DNA of 64,000 bases from Craspedostauros australis (lineage: Eukaryota > Bacillariophyta > Bacillariophyceae > Mastogloiales > Achnanthaceae). A program made the translations under genes and the position numbers. The notes beneath the pieces were generated by a model that was given only the letters and a program-made list of their open reading frames with translations, did no database searches and was not told the DNA's origin. The stretch covers positions 62,001-126,000 of the forward strand of contig JAMXDE010000023.1 in NCBI GenBank assembly GCA_026770025.1, in the 5' to 3' direction. Below are positions 42,786-53,602 of this stretch, piece after piece (the stretch's first letter is position 1; the number at the start of each line of letters is the position of its first letter).

Positions 42786-43247
42786 TGGCTGTCTTAAGAG
42801 TAAATGGGATACGAGTAGAGTAGAGTAGAGTAGAGGAGAGTAGAGTATGGCATTCGTACTCGTCCTATTATTGCCTACTCGTACTTGTGCAGCAGTTGCT
42901 GTGTCGAGCAGTGGGCAGTACCACGAGATGGAATGGAGTGATTGATTTTGGTATCTTTTGTGATGTCTGTGTTCTCTCTCTCTCTCTCTAGCTTCCTTAG
43001 TCGTGCGTTGTCGAGCCGTGTTGCTTGAATGCGAGTGATGGTTGTGCTGTCAAATTCTCTCTACTCTGCAACTACGAACTATGCACACCGAAGCGAAAGT
43101 ACTACTCGAGTACACAACCCATCATTGTACGTGCACCAAACGTATGATACGACTTAATTCCTCTCACACCTCTATCATATTTACATGATGAACTGGCTCC
43201 CCTCCCCTCCCGAAGCATGCCTTCAACCAACACAAGACAGATACCCA
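42786..43247. other. intergenic region between two leftward genes, repeat-containing
   Basis: Promoter region of the homocysteine methyltransferase. It holds a (TAGAG)n tract, two TACTCGT-type words at 42857-42863 and 42876-42883, and a (CT)n run at about 42973-42989. Confidence 0.55.
42813..42847. repeat. (TAGAG)n minisatellite
   Basis: About seven imperfect GAGTA/TAGAG units. Confidence 0.85.
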
Positions 43248-44669
43248 TCAGAACCCGCAATCTAACAAGGCTTTCTTGTTCTCGTAGGTGATGCCACTGC
43301 GCGCGTTGCACTGATAGTTGAGATTCAACGAGACGATGAAGTGGAACCACGCCGTCGGAAGGTAGAGCGCATCGCCGGCCTGCAGCACGACCTCGTTGAC
43401 CTTGGCCTGGGGGAAGTTGCCCGTTTGCCATTCATCCGGGTTGGACCAATCGATGGAGGAGTGCCGTCCCGATGGATGACCGCTGGGGTGCAGCATGAGG
43501 TTGCCGCATTGGTTGGGATGGGCCAAGATGTAACGCTTCTGACCCTTGAGGATGAAGATGAAGTTGCGCGACATGTCGTAGTGCGTGGCCGCGACGATGC
43601 CCTTCATCCCGAACCGGCAGTTAATGCCGCGCTCGTCGGACGGATCGACCATGAAAAACCCCGGCTGGGTGGGCACGAACATGGGGAGCTCGTCGTAGAC
43701 GTAGTCGGTCGGGCTGTTGTAGGCAGCGTTGAGGCGGAAGTACCAATGCTCCTTGTCGATGATGGGCTTGGCATCACCGTTGTCAGGGTCGTACTGTTCC
43801 ATGTCAATGGCCTTCTGGTACCAATCGGGAAAGCTGAGCTTGGTGATGTCGGTGGGCGGTTGCCAGCCAGGCGGCTTTTGCGAATTCTTGCGCAGCTTCC
43901 AGTACATCATCTGGTTGTTCTTGGAGTGCTCCGTCTTGTACTTCTTGTCCTGCCCCACGAGCTTGAGCATGTACTTGCGCGACGTCCAGCGTTCGGCCGT
44001 GCGCCAAATCTCATCGTGATTGCGAATGAGAAATGGAAGCTCGGCTTGACGGTACGTGAGCGCAGCATCGCGTTGCTTGGAATCCGACCAATCGAACCAG
44101 CACAGCCCCTGATAGATGCGATCAGGCACGCGCGTATCGTCAGCATTCCAATGCGACAGCACGTCGATGGCGCTCCACGCATACGGGTATCCCGGTGGCG
44201 GCGTCGCGGGACAATCGTGGATGTTGTAGGTCATGTCGCCGGCATCCATGGTGGGGATGGCATCGCCGAGGGCCCGTTCCTTGAGCACGTTATCGGTGGT
44301 TCGCTGTGGATCCACGCCGTGCGCCAGATCGAAGCTGTAGCGCAGGGATTCCTCGCGCGGGAACTCATCGGCAGGCCTGTGACGGTGCCGGTTGGGGAAC
44401 TTGTAGTCCTCCATGGACAGCCAGCTGTCGAACTCGTGCGCGTCTTCCTCGCCGGCCTTGCCGGGTCCGTTGCCAAAGTAGTTGCGATGATCTGGTGCTG
44501 CAACCGATCCGGTCTGATTGGCAGTGTCTTCCATGAGATAGTAGAACAGAATCATGCCAGCCAGAGCACCACCCAGCACGAGGCTTGGCCTGTCCTGGAT
44601 CATGGACAGAAGTAAGAGGCCGTTGTTGCGCCGTCCCAGCTTCACGCGCTTTCTTGTCATGGACACCAT
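43248..44669 (-). CDS. membrane-anchored JmjC/cupin oxygenase, FIH-like
   Basis: 473 aa. The N-terminus is basic and followed by one membrane helix (about residues 28-46, LVLGGALAGMILFYYLM), so the bulk is predicted lumenal (type II). The C-terminal half is a cupin_8/JmjC fold: iron ligands in VAATHYDMSRN (HxD), KGQKRYILAHPNQCG strand with the likely 2-oxoglutarate-contacting residues, and the distal His in TAWFHFIVSLN. The GDALYLPTAWFH segment is typical of FIH/JMJD5-type hydroxylases. The substrate is unknown; a protein in the secretory pathway is plausible given the anchor. A region of about 240 residues between anchor and core is not assigned. It faces DGAT2 across a divergent region. Confidence 0.85.
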   Translation of the reverse strand: MVSMTRKRVKLGRRNNGLLLLSMIQDRPSLVLGGALAGMILFYYLMEDTANQTGSVAAPDHRNYFGNGPGKAGEEDAHEFDSWLSMEDYKFPNRHRHRPADEFPREESLRYSFDLAHGVDPQRTTDNVLKERALGDAIPTMDAGDMTYNIHDCPATPPPGYPYAWSAIDVLSHWNADDTRVPDRIYQGLCWFDWSDSKQRDAALTYRQAELPFLIRNHDEIWRTAERWTSRKYMLKLVGQDKKYKTEHSKNNQMMYWKLRKNSQKPPGWQPPTDITKLSFPDWYQKAIDMEQYDPDNGDAKPIIDKEHWYFRLNAAYNSPTDYVYDELPMFVPTQPGFFMVDPSDERGINCRFGMKGIVAATHYDMSRNFIFILKGQKRYILAHPNQCGNLMLHPSGHPSGRHSSIDWSNPDEWQTGNFPQAKVNEVVLQAGDALYLPTAWFHFIVSLNLNYQCNARSGITYENKKALLDCGF

Positions 44670-45588
44670 GGCTGCTATCGGATGGTGCTGTTGTTTTTGC
44701 TTTCAGTGATGCGATCAGCCCTTCAAGCGGATGCGGATCTGGGATGCTCTCTGCGGATCCTATGGTCGGTCTCTGTGTTGATTACCCTGAACGACGACTT
44801 TGGTTCGGTCGAAGTCTCTCTCACCCTTGGATGGTTGATGGGTTGCTTCGATCTCGCTTCACTCTCTGTCGCTATGTTGCGACAGATTGGATTGTGAGAT
44901 GCGCGTCCTCGTATGGTCGTGTGGAAGTATCGCAGAGGATCCGTGACGGAGACAGAGTGGCTGGCAATCAGTCTCTGTATGTTGATTGTATTGCGGGAGT
45001 ACGAGTGTGGCCAGGTGACTTGCGGTCGGTCAGTCAGTCATTCATTCAATCTCATTCATTCAACGGACGATGCGCGATCATCGCAGTGTGCTTCTCTGGC
45101 GGACAGCAGTATTGTACAGTGCATCGATTGCCACGCAATGGATTGGCGGTTGAGACTCCTGAATTGTGACCTGATGGGTGCACCTTCGCGCCTCTGTCTG
45201 TGACCTGCAAGGACGTGTTTGCCACAGCAAAACAAGACGTGGTTGCTTCCTTGGTTGTTGTTGTGATTCTGGCGGGAAGTCGTCCAGACGTTTCAAAACC
45301 GTTATATCTGAGAAAGCGGCAATCGAGTGGATCGCATTGCTTCAATTCTCAGTTGACTAATGCGATCTACTGTCGCGCAATGACCTTCGTCATTTTTTCC
45401 TTTTTTTCTCAACGCGGATACCAACCCACACACGAAACACGGAATGAGATCATCGGCACTCATCCTGGGATGCAAGAGAGGACACACACAACAGAACATT
45501 GGATGAAGCACACGAGTGCTCGTTCAGAGAAGGCGAGAGGAATCAACGCAGCAAGCAAGCACAATAGAGAGAGACAGAGCTCGAAACG
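44670..45588. other. divergent intergenic region of the FIH-like and DGAT2 genes
   Basis: 0.9 kb. The open frames here have no family signature. Shared promoter region. Confidence 0.5.
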
Positions 45589-46983
45589 ATGGCGACCATG
45601 GCATCCATCTCGATAGACTCGTTGCTGAAACGATTTCCCACATCCAACCACAGACGGTTGCCCTTCCTATCCAATGCCATTTACGAGCCCACCCTTTGGA
45701 CAACGGCGGCATTGCATTACATCACCGAGCCGCTGGGGATCGAGCCGGAGGTTTCCATGCTCATCAACGGTGCATTCTTCGTCATGCTCATCCTGCCGGT
45801 CCTTCTGGGATACACATCGCTGCAGCTTCTGCAGACATTCCTGCAGATTCCACAGCTCACCTCGTTGGTGATGCAGTACGTGGTGCTTCCCATGTCCGTG
45901 CTCTACATCGTCCTCATTCTCATCCTGGACAAATCGCATCTGCAAGTGAAGCATGCCAACGCGCGACGACCACAAACGCCAATGGGAGCCGCATCGTACA
46001 AGTTCTTTTCGGCCTGCTTGGACTACTTTCCCACCACGATCGTGCCGTGGAAGGAGGACGCCAAGCTGCCCACAGAGGACGGTCAGCAATACATCTTCGG
46101 CGTGCACCCGCATGGCATCCATTGCCTCGCCCTGGCTCCGCTGGGAGGCTTGGGAACGTTGTTTTCGGATCGATTCCCCGGTTTGCTGGATTCCAAATTG
46201 ACCGGTTTGGCGGCCACCGTCATGTTCAAGATCCCTCTGGTGCGAGAGCTCTTTCTCAATATGAGCTACATCGACGCGTCACGAAAGATCGCCAGCGCTA
46301 GTCTGAAAGAAGGACGTTCCCTCTTCGTCTGTACGGGCGGCGAAGAGGAGAGCATGTACACCGAAATGGGCAAAGATATTGTCGTGTTGAAGAACAGGAA
46401 AGGCTTCATCCGATTGGCGCTGTCGTACGGTGCCGATCTGGTCCCTGTCTTCGGTGCGGGGATTACCGACTTTTACAGGGTGAGGAAGTTGCTCGCAGTG
46501 TGCATCTGATGCTGCATCTGATGCTGCTGCTGTGTAGTATTGGTGCCCCAGCTGCTTCCCGCATTGCAGAGGGAAAAGCGAATTTCTTCAAAGCAAACGA
46601 TGTTGCCGCATAAACACAAACACATTGTGTCTCACTCATCATATCCCGTCAATTCTACAATTCACTGCCAACGTGGATAACACACTTTCGCCGCGGGAAT
46701 GTACATTTTTCAGACGTACGGATTCATGAGCAAACAAAGGATGTGGCTGCAAAAGAACTTTGGAGTTGCATTGCCGATCTTTCATGGGCGGTGGTTCACC
46801 CCGCTACCGTACAGGGTCCCAATGAACATCCTGATTGGGGAACCGATCAAGGTGCCAAAACCAGCCGAGATTGGCGCGAAGCCAGACCCCAAGCTTGTCG
46901 ATGAGTACCATGCGAAGTACATGGAGGCATTGAAACTTCTCCACAGTAAGCACGTAAAGGATCGCGTGCTGGAGATTCGCTAG
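45589..46983 (+). CDS. DGAT2: diacylglycerol acyltransferase type 2 (DGAT2), two exons
   Basis: Join of 45589..46479 and 46714..46983 (386 aa). Donor GTGAGG, acceptor CAG, phase 0, intron 234 bases. It makes triacylglycerol from diacylglycerol and acyl-CoA in the ER. The active-site motif is HPHG in YIFGVHPHGIHC; other family motifs are GGEEESMYTEMG, RKGFIRLALSYGADLVPVFGAG and, in exon 2, LPYRVPMNILIGEPIKVPKP. The two N-terminal hydrophobic segments (about residues 55-85 and 94-108) fit the membrane hairpin of DGAT2. The size is normal for the family. The second exon completes a well-conserved C-terminus that is missing if the first frame is read to its stop. Specificity (TAG synthesis or wax/other acyl acceptors) cannot be decided from sequence. 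Confidence 0.92.
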
Positions 46984-47289
46984 AATGTCGTGAAAGGAAT
47001 AGCATGACTAGCACAATCTAGAAAAGCTTTGGTTGCGGGTGTTGCAGTTGAATAACAGCACAGCGCTCGCTTCCCAGGTGTGGTCTGAGCTCCGCCATCT
47101 GTTTCTCTTGAAAGCACCAAGTTTTCGATTTTGCACAATCATTGTTCAGTTCTCCAGTGTTCCAAATGGTATCTTTTTGACCATCTGAAGATTCGCAGCA
47201 AAAGATCGCGACAACGGCCAAATACAAACAAGAGAGAGACATCGGAGAGAAATCACAGACTCACGTTACGCACACGTTCGGCGATAAAG
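46984..47289. other. short intergenic region
   Basis: 3' end of DGAT2 and leader of the FMN reductase. The frame is open upstream of the FMN reductase ATG but has no family similarity there. Confidence 0.5.
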
Positions 47290-48036
47290 ATGAAGATGAT
47301 GCTATCGATTTCCAACCGAAGCAAGCGTTGCAGGCCAGCACGGGTGCTGTCCTTGCTGGCCTGTTGCCGATCCGTGCGTGGATTGCACGTTGCCGTGATC
47401 ACCGGCAACAGCCGAACATCGGGACCTCCCCGACCGATTCTGGGACCACGAGTGACGTCGTACATCCAAGGCGAGCTCGCACAGAGAGGACATGAAGTCT
47501 CCGTCATCGATCCGTTGCAATGGAAGCTACCTCTGCTGGAAAAGCCGCACTTTTGCTACGCCAAGGGCCGGGCACCACCTGAGCTGGAAGAAATCTACGG
47601 CATTCTGGACGATGCCGATGCCTACGTTTGCATCACCCCGGAATACAACCACGCACCATCTCCAGCGTTGCTCAACGTGCTCAATCACTTCGGCTCGTCG
47701 ACGTTCTCGTTCAAACCAAGCGCGATCGTTTCGTACTCTGCTGGACAGTGGGGCGGAACGAGGGCGGCGCTGGCACTGCGTCCAGTCCTGTCGGAGCTCG
47801 GATGCCTGCCAGTTTCTGCGATGATCCATATTCCAAAGGCACAGGAGATTTTGGAAGAAGGTGGCACATTGGCCAAGCCCGACGATGCTGAAGAATGGTC
47901 GGGGTATTGCGGTCGCACCATCTCACAGTTGGAATGGTGGGGACAAGCAGCAAAAAGTCACAAGGAGACATCGGACCCGTTCGATGCATCACCATCCTTC
48001 CAGAAAACAGCCTCGCAAAGGAATGCACCGAAATGA
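47290..48036 (+). CDS. NADPH-dependent FMN reductase-like flavoprotein
   Basis: 248 aa, flavodoxin-like fold. The FMN phosphate loop is ITGNSRTSGPPRP near residue 39, the CITPEYNHAPSPALLNVLNHF segment carries the flavin-contact PEYN, and YSAGQWGGTRAALALRPVL is the third family motif. Homologues reduce FMN, quinones or azo dyes using NAD(P)H. The first 35 residues are basic then hydrophobic (VLSLLACCRSVRG), possibly targeting; the family core starts right after, so the ATG at 47290 is plausible. Single exon. Confidence 0.87.
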   Translation: MKMMLSISNRSKRCRPARVLSLLACCRSVRGLHVAVITGNSRTSGPPRPILGPRVTSYIQGELAQRGHEVSVIDPLQWKLPLLEKPHFCYAKGRAPPELEEIYGILDDADAYVCITPEYNHAPSPALLNVLNHFGSSTFSFKPSAIVSYSAGQWGGTRAALALRPVLSELGCLPVSAMIHIPKAQEILEEGGTLAKPDDAEEWSGYCGRTISQLEWWGQAAKSHKETSDPFDASPSFQKTASQRNAPK

Positions 48037-48378
48037 ATATGCAAAGAGAGCATCTGTAGAGTCGTATGGTATTCCTTTGACAGTGCAATTGTTACTCAAT
48101 TATTAACGAGAAGCTTTGATTGCTTGTGCAATCCTTCTTTCTTATGCTCGTATTTGCCTCTTGGCATAGGTCTCTGAGAACGCCTCCTCGTATCAGTACG
48201 CATCCCTCATTCCGTCTCATGCGTATTTTACCCAAGGAGAGGTTGGCTGTGGATCAAAGATCAGCCAATTCCTTCGCCGTCGTCGCCGTCGTCGTCGTTG
48301 TTGCATTTGTTATTGCGTGCATCAGGTCACTGTGAAGAGTGTGGCAACGATCACGATGCATGCGTCACCCTGCTCTCT
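48037..48378. other. convergent intergenic region
   Basis: Between the FMN reductase and prolyl hydroxylase ends. A GTCGTCGCC-type triplet run lies near 48276-48300. Nothing else seen. Confidence 0.55.
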
Positions 48379-51300
48379 TTAAATCTCAAAATTCTGGACC
48401 GCACCATCCTTGTGGGAGATCTTCCAGGTCTTCACAGTCTTGCCACCCACCTTGATGTTCCAGACATGACCTTCGAACGTGTTCAGTCGTCTGTTTGTTT
48501 CCTCAAATCCAAGATCAGCCCAGAATTTGTCGCCGTAGTACAGTTTCGCAAATTTCATCAAGGGGTCCTTCTTGGTATTGGTGAAAGATGCAATGAGCTT
48601 GGATGTTGCGGTGACTTTTGTGGCTGCTGTATTTTTATTGTTCTTGGACTTGTCGCGCTGCGGCGCATCCGGGTATCCTTGGCGAGGACCTGCCAAGTCA
48701 AATTATGTTCACGGGATGTGCAATTGTGTGTGCGTATCAGCAGATTATGTTGGAACCGGCAATGGATAAGAAAGCACGAAGGTGAGTAGGGAGGATTAGG
48801 ATACAAAAGCGACACCATTGAACGGCTGGCCTTCGACTGCGCAGGCAAACAAACAAAAATGGAGCGAACACACTGCCACTTCGTCCACCAAAGATGTGAG
48901 CTCAGCGCGACAGGGCTCAGCCATTTCGTGTTGCCATACAGTGGCCATGGTCGTGAGCGCAGGGCAAATGGTTGCCATCGATTTCGTTGCATTCATCAGT
49001 GCAATCGTCACAACTAACCATACGGCGCAACTCACCATTCCAAACTGTGAGGCAAGAACGTTGTGATGCATTGGGTGGTAATGAAATGATGTGGTGAAAT
49101 GCATTAGGTTGCAGAAACATGGAGACACAGAGGTGGAGTCGGAGCATTCAATGTGAGAATACGAAACGCAAGGTATACACAGGGCTGCAATAAACGACCA
49201 TTTTCATCAAAACTTGGAGATGCATCAGTCCAATGCAGTATGAGTACTCACCCCACAGATTCGCCGCATACTTGTCACCCGCGAGAATTGGGCATGCCCC
49301 ATGCAAGGATGAGTCATCGAGCTGTCCATTGGGATGCTGCGAGTAGAAGAGGACTGCACGCGACGAATGAGGTCGGATAGACAGCTTTGTTCGGCACGTC
49401 ACAGTCTGCAAAGACGAAGTTGTATGTCGCGATTGGAGCATTGGATAGAGGTGGAGCGCGAGTGTACGTATGTCAGCGCATGAATGAGTGGATGAGCAAG
49501 CGGGTGGATGAGCGAACACGGTTGCCTCTTCTCGATCACAGTGGTTGGCGTCTTGCATTGTGCGAATCAGCGAACAGCCCAGGAATTCATCACCCGAATG
49601 CGCTCCTGTCTTCACAGCAGTTGTTGCTTCACAAACGGTGGATCGCAGAGCCTGTGAGCATTCCATCTCCCCGGCTTCTCTTCCTTCCATTTGGCACACA
49701 CAAAACGTACCAGGTCTTCTTCCCACGAACCTCGTCGAAGAACGGCGCCCTTCTCAGATGATCTCAGTTGTGCCAGAGCCTGCAACAATGAGCATAAATA
49801 GAGATGGAAGGGATGTGAGTTGTTTTGATGTACTCTATCGATCGTAGCATAGATCGGAGGATGATTGCATCGACTGGCGGGCACTGTGGACTTCTAGCGC
49901 CGGAGCACAGTGTACAACAGTGATGCGCAGGACACATGATGCTCTATCGACTTGCAAATCAATGCGCAGCAATATCATGCAAAAACAACGAAAGGTGAGC
50001 CACTTCTATCCATGGACTCTGAAAACTCACCTCTGCTCTGTTCAATGGTGCATCGACATCGATGGAATCTGCGTTTGTAAAGACAGTCTCTCCGCCATCA
50101 TTCTCGCCAAGGTCGGTCATGTACAGAAGGATAGTTGCAAAGCGGTTGGATCCCTTTCCGGAAGAATCGAAATCGTGATCCAATTGAAAGTCCTGTGGAA
50201 CGAAGTTATTTTCGAATGAGACGAACGTAAATCAAGAAAGTGAGTACGTACAAGTCGGCATGATGTATTACAGTACGCATGCACGCACCTGGCTCAGGCA
50301 CAGCCATCCATTGCAATACCAATGCACTCACCTTATCCTCCATGTAATCCAGGTGGGAATTGTACGCTTTAGTCTTGTTGTATCTGAGGATCTGCAATCC
50401 ATCCGCGTGGCTCGCGATGTACGAATCATACCCCAGAGCCGAGAAACAGCGTCTGAGAGTGGAATGAGGTGCCCATAAAGCAAAGTATCAGTGAATGAAT
50501 GAATGAATGAATGGGCGGGCGCATGTGATGATGTGTGTACGAGAGTGCAAACAGTGGGCAAACGAGAGCCAACACGCACAATTGCTGTGACGTATGGCAT
50601 CACACCACACGATGCAATCTCTAATCCGGTGTATTTCAAGATATCATAACGACAGTGATGATCATCATGATCATTTTGAATGCGCTGAAACGTACCTCTT
50701 GACTTTCATCGACGTGACTCCGTCAGTATCGTATCCACTCTCCGATGTGCGCTTTGAGTTGAGATTGTACCCTGACGCGCCGGTAGAACTTCTCTTGATG
50801 CGATGGCTCTCCTTGGTTTCTGCTATGGCCTGCTGGACCAGATCCGAACTCTCGTCTCTGGAAAAGAAGTTGAAGACATCGAACAGGCGCGGCTCAAGGC
50901 TGAGGACCTTGAGGTAGATATTCTTGCCCTCCGATCCTTCCACGTGATTGAGATTGAATATTTCTCCCACGAACTTTGGAGCGTACATGAACGGACGGCC
51001 AGCAGGCACTGCGTAGAAATGCGCAGCCGGGAGCAGATTGGGCTCCTGCTGGAAGGTCCTCATGATCTCCTGAAAGTTGCTCATCCTCTTGCCCTCTCTC
51101 CTGTGGAAGTGGCACGGCAAGAATTTCACATTATCGTCGTTGGGGTCAACGTTCGGAACGAGGTAATCATGATCGAAGAGGACTGTCGTTTTGTCCGGTC
51201 CCATGTCGCAGTATCCAAGGAAGCCGTTCTGCACAACGCCATCGGTCTCAACAGAGGAGCAGGTCAAAACGGCCCTGTGCACCATCAGCGTGACCATGGC

Positions 51301-51795
51301 ATCGGTTTGGAACTTGTCCATGACCGTTGGGCATCCGATGCGCTGGGACAGCGTCCAGTAGGCCTCCCACAAGGCATCGATCACATCAACGTCGGCTGTG
51401 CCGCAGGGATCGGGATCTCCGTTGCGATGGATGTGGATGGTGAGCTCCTTGCTGAAAGTTGCCACGTCGATCCCGATCGACCTGAACTGCGCGTCGAAGC
51501 GGGATCTGCAAGTCGCCTCGTTGGGTCCGACGGTGATGCGGTTTTTCTCCTCCAGCTTTCGATCTCCAGCGACGGCGGCTTTAGCGGAAGGGCTGCTCTG
51601 CTGCTGAGATCGCGGCGTGTTCTGTCCGAAGATCATGCCCTTGAAGGACGGGACAGACAGAGCCGCGATTGCCAGCAAGCATGGGACTGCCACCCACATA
51701 ACCATGAAGCCCATGGGAGTCTTCGGCTCCGGCTTGGTTTCCTCATTGCTGCTGCGCTTCGGCTTGGTCTTCTTGCTCTTCTTGTTGGACGCCAT
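48379..51795 (-). CDS. membrane-anchored prolyl 4-hydroxylase with a VHL-like C-terminal domain, seven exons
   Basis: Join of 51795..50696, 50452..50332, 50192..50031, 49779..49711, 49405..49252, 49044..49036 and 48689..48379 (641 aa); all junctions keep frame. It hydroxylates prolines using Fe(II) and 2-oxoglutarate. A single membrane helix (about residues 30-52) suggests an ER type II protein. The P4H domain spans about 340-550: iron ligands H400 and D402 (NSHLDYMED), H519 (SSLHGACP), and K529 (GDKYAAN) for 2-oxoglutarate. GETVFTNA and AVLFYSQHPNGQLD are family motifs. The 9-nt sixth exon completes AANLWVWNGPR. Residues 570-641 resemble the VHL beta domain: RRLNTFEGHVW aligns with VHL RRIHSYRGHLW. 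The Cys-containing region 85-335 is not assigned. It is head-to-head with the DUF1995 gene. Splice sites are read from sequence; no transcript seen. Confidence 0.88.
49036..49044 (-). other. 9-nucleotide micro-exon of the prolyl 4-hydroxylase gene
   Basis: On the minus strand the sequence CACAG|TTTGGAATG|GTGAGT has a perfect acceptor and a consensus donor. Between a phase-1 donor (G|GTGAGT at 49251) and the phase-1 last exon (CAG|GTCCTCGC at 48689) it encodes the rest of Val, then Trp, Asn and the first base of Gly. This restores the family motif NLWVWNGPR. Skipping it keeps frame but deletes V-W-N. Confidence 0.85.
50492..50513. repeat. (GAAT)n microsatellite in intron 1 of the prolyl hydroxylase
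   Basis: Five GAAT units within the first intron of the gene. Confidence 0.85.
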
Positions 51796-52340
51796 GGTGG
51801 TGTGTTTGAGGACGGCGTGAGCAATGCCAGTACGGATACTCGTATGTGCCACACTCTTGGAAATGGATCTTCTGCAGGTGGGCACGGGTTATTGCTGGAT
51901 GGGGCGATGCCAACAACTCGACACTCGACACTCGCAGTTGTATTCTCGCTGGAGCACTTCCACCTCCTGTTTCGGGTCGATGTGCACAACGTGTGCCACT
52001 GGATTGGTCATCTTCTCCAAGTGCGAAAACGTGGAGTTTCCAAGAGAGAGGCGAACTTCGCTTGTTGTGTTCGCACTTTCGCTGTTCTCCAACCGTTCCC
52101 ACGACTCAATACCTCACAGACGAGGTCATTCACGAATACTGTTCGATGTGCTGGAAACGTCGATGGAGGTTGAAAGACGTTATTATTACGCTCCCCAATC
52201 CACAACCACAAAACAAATCCATCCTGTTCGCCATCTCTTCAACAAGAGACGATTCTCAATCTCATCACCCAAAACGCACAATTGTCCACGCTGCAAGTAC
52301 TCGCACCATACACCGCACGTCCGAAGGAGGCAACACAGGG
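51796..52340. other. divergent promoter region of the P4H and DUF1995 genes
   Basis: 545 bases between two start codons. A TACTCGTA word lies at 51837-51844, 42 bases before the P4H start. The plus-strand frame runs open through this region from 51846 but has no family similarity before the Met at 52341. Confidence 0.55.
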
Positions 52341-53309
52341 ATGCGAGTATCAAGTGGCGCCTTCATGGCTGCATTCGCAGTATGCATCTTGCATGCCAAT
52401 GGATTCACGGCGCCTGCGACAAGGGCCGTTCATGCCATGGGGATTGGAGCTGCCGGCCACGCCTCGCCCGCTCGATCTGGAACCGCGCTGGGCGTCTTCG
52501 ACTTCATCAAGCGATTGACGGGAGAAGACGATGAGGTCATCAATGTGGACGATGCCACGGGTGTGCCATCCAGCATCCCGAAGTCTCCCAACGATCGCGA
52601 CAGCCAAGCCATCCGATCCATCCAGGCTGCGATCGCCGACCCCAAAACCCCATCGTACCCGTTGATCGAGTGCGAATTCCCTCCGCTGGAGGCACTCAAC
52701 AAGCTGGGCGACGGCAGCCTGCGCTCAGCCAACATGGTCGACGACGCCAACCTGGCGTTCTGCAAGAAGCTTGCGCAAGCGCTTTCGCCCATGGCAAGTC
52801 TCAAGGGGCCGCAGGTGCGTGTTCTGATCAGCGGATCCGCATCGTCCTCGCTTCTTGACAAGGCGGGAAAGCAGCTGAGGAGCGCCTCTGTGACGAGCCT
52901 CCGCAATGGAATCCCCGAAGATGTGAATGATAAGGACGTGTGCATCCTTCTGGCCCCGTCCTCTCGCAAAGACTATCTGGCGGCGCAGCAGCTCGCCTCG
53001 GACGGCAAGGTCGTTGTCCTCATCAACGGCTTCGCGAAGGACCAAAAGTCAGTCAGCAGCCGCGCCACCTTCGGGTACTTCCTGAAACCACTGACGTACA
53101 ACTCGCAGGTGGTGGGATATCTCGTGCGGACGTACCCCAACGACTGGTCCGTGGTGGACGTCGTGTCGAAGGAGACCCTCAAGATGACCGGCGATTCTCA
53201 GATCCTGTACCGCAACACCAACACTCCGGATCTGCGCGAACCCGGCAAGCTTATTCAGAAGTCGGTCGATGAGCGGGCCATTCAGGCGCGCAAGAACAGC
53301 AATAGATGA
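52341..53309 (+). CDS. DUF1995 family protein, plastid-targeted
   Basis: 322 aa. Motifs of DUF1995 are visible: YPLIECEFPPLEALNKLGDGS, VRVLISGSASSSL, DVCILLAPSSRKDY, the GKVVVLINGFAK strand and the C-terminal VGYLVRTYPNDWSVVD. Plant relatives include LPA3, a thylakoid-associated factor for photosystem II assembly; whether this protein does the same is inference. The N-terminus is a signal peptide ending HANG|FTAPATRAV with Phe at +1, the diatom plastid import signal, and this fixes the start at 52341 rather than at the upstream in-frame ATG. It has no cysteine-rich or membrane segment after the signal. Confidence 0.85.
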   Translation: MRVSSGAFMAAFAVCILHANGFTAPATRAVHAMGIGAAGHASPARSGTALGVFDFIKRLTGEDDEVINVDDATGVPSSIPKSPNDRDSQAIRSIQAAIADPKTPSYPLIECEFPPLEALNKLGDGSLRSANMVDDANLAFCKKLAQALSPMASLKGPQVRVLISGSASSSLLDKAGKQLRSASVTSLRNGIPEDVNDKDVCILLAPSSRKDYLAAQQLASDGKVVVLINGFAKDQKSVSSRATFGYFLKPLTYNSQVVGYLVRTYPNDWSVVDVVSKETLKMTGDSQILYRNTNTPDLREPGKLIQKSVDERAIQARKNSNR

Positions 53310-53602
53310 TGTTGAATCTATTGGAAGAGAATAGAATGGTGCAAAGCTTGGGTTGCTGTTCCATCATGTAATGCGTTGCAGATTTGGATTGGTACGTACG
53401 TTCATGAAAGTGCGTACTTGAGTCCCGTGTGCTTCTAGTCGTGTTTGACAATGACGGAATCAAGATACTCGTTTTGTCCTGTGCGAGCGTGACGGATTGG
53501 CTCTGTGCCACTTCGCATCACATCAGATTGGCAGTTCGGCTCTCCTCCATCCACACATTGACAGCACCCAGAGCAAAGGCAACAGCAACTGCATGGTCCA
53601 GA

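Noticed and set aside
43341-44615. 424-aa frame antisense to the FIH-like gene
   Set aside because: Shadow of the real gene on the opposite strand, with no motif of its own.
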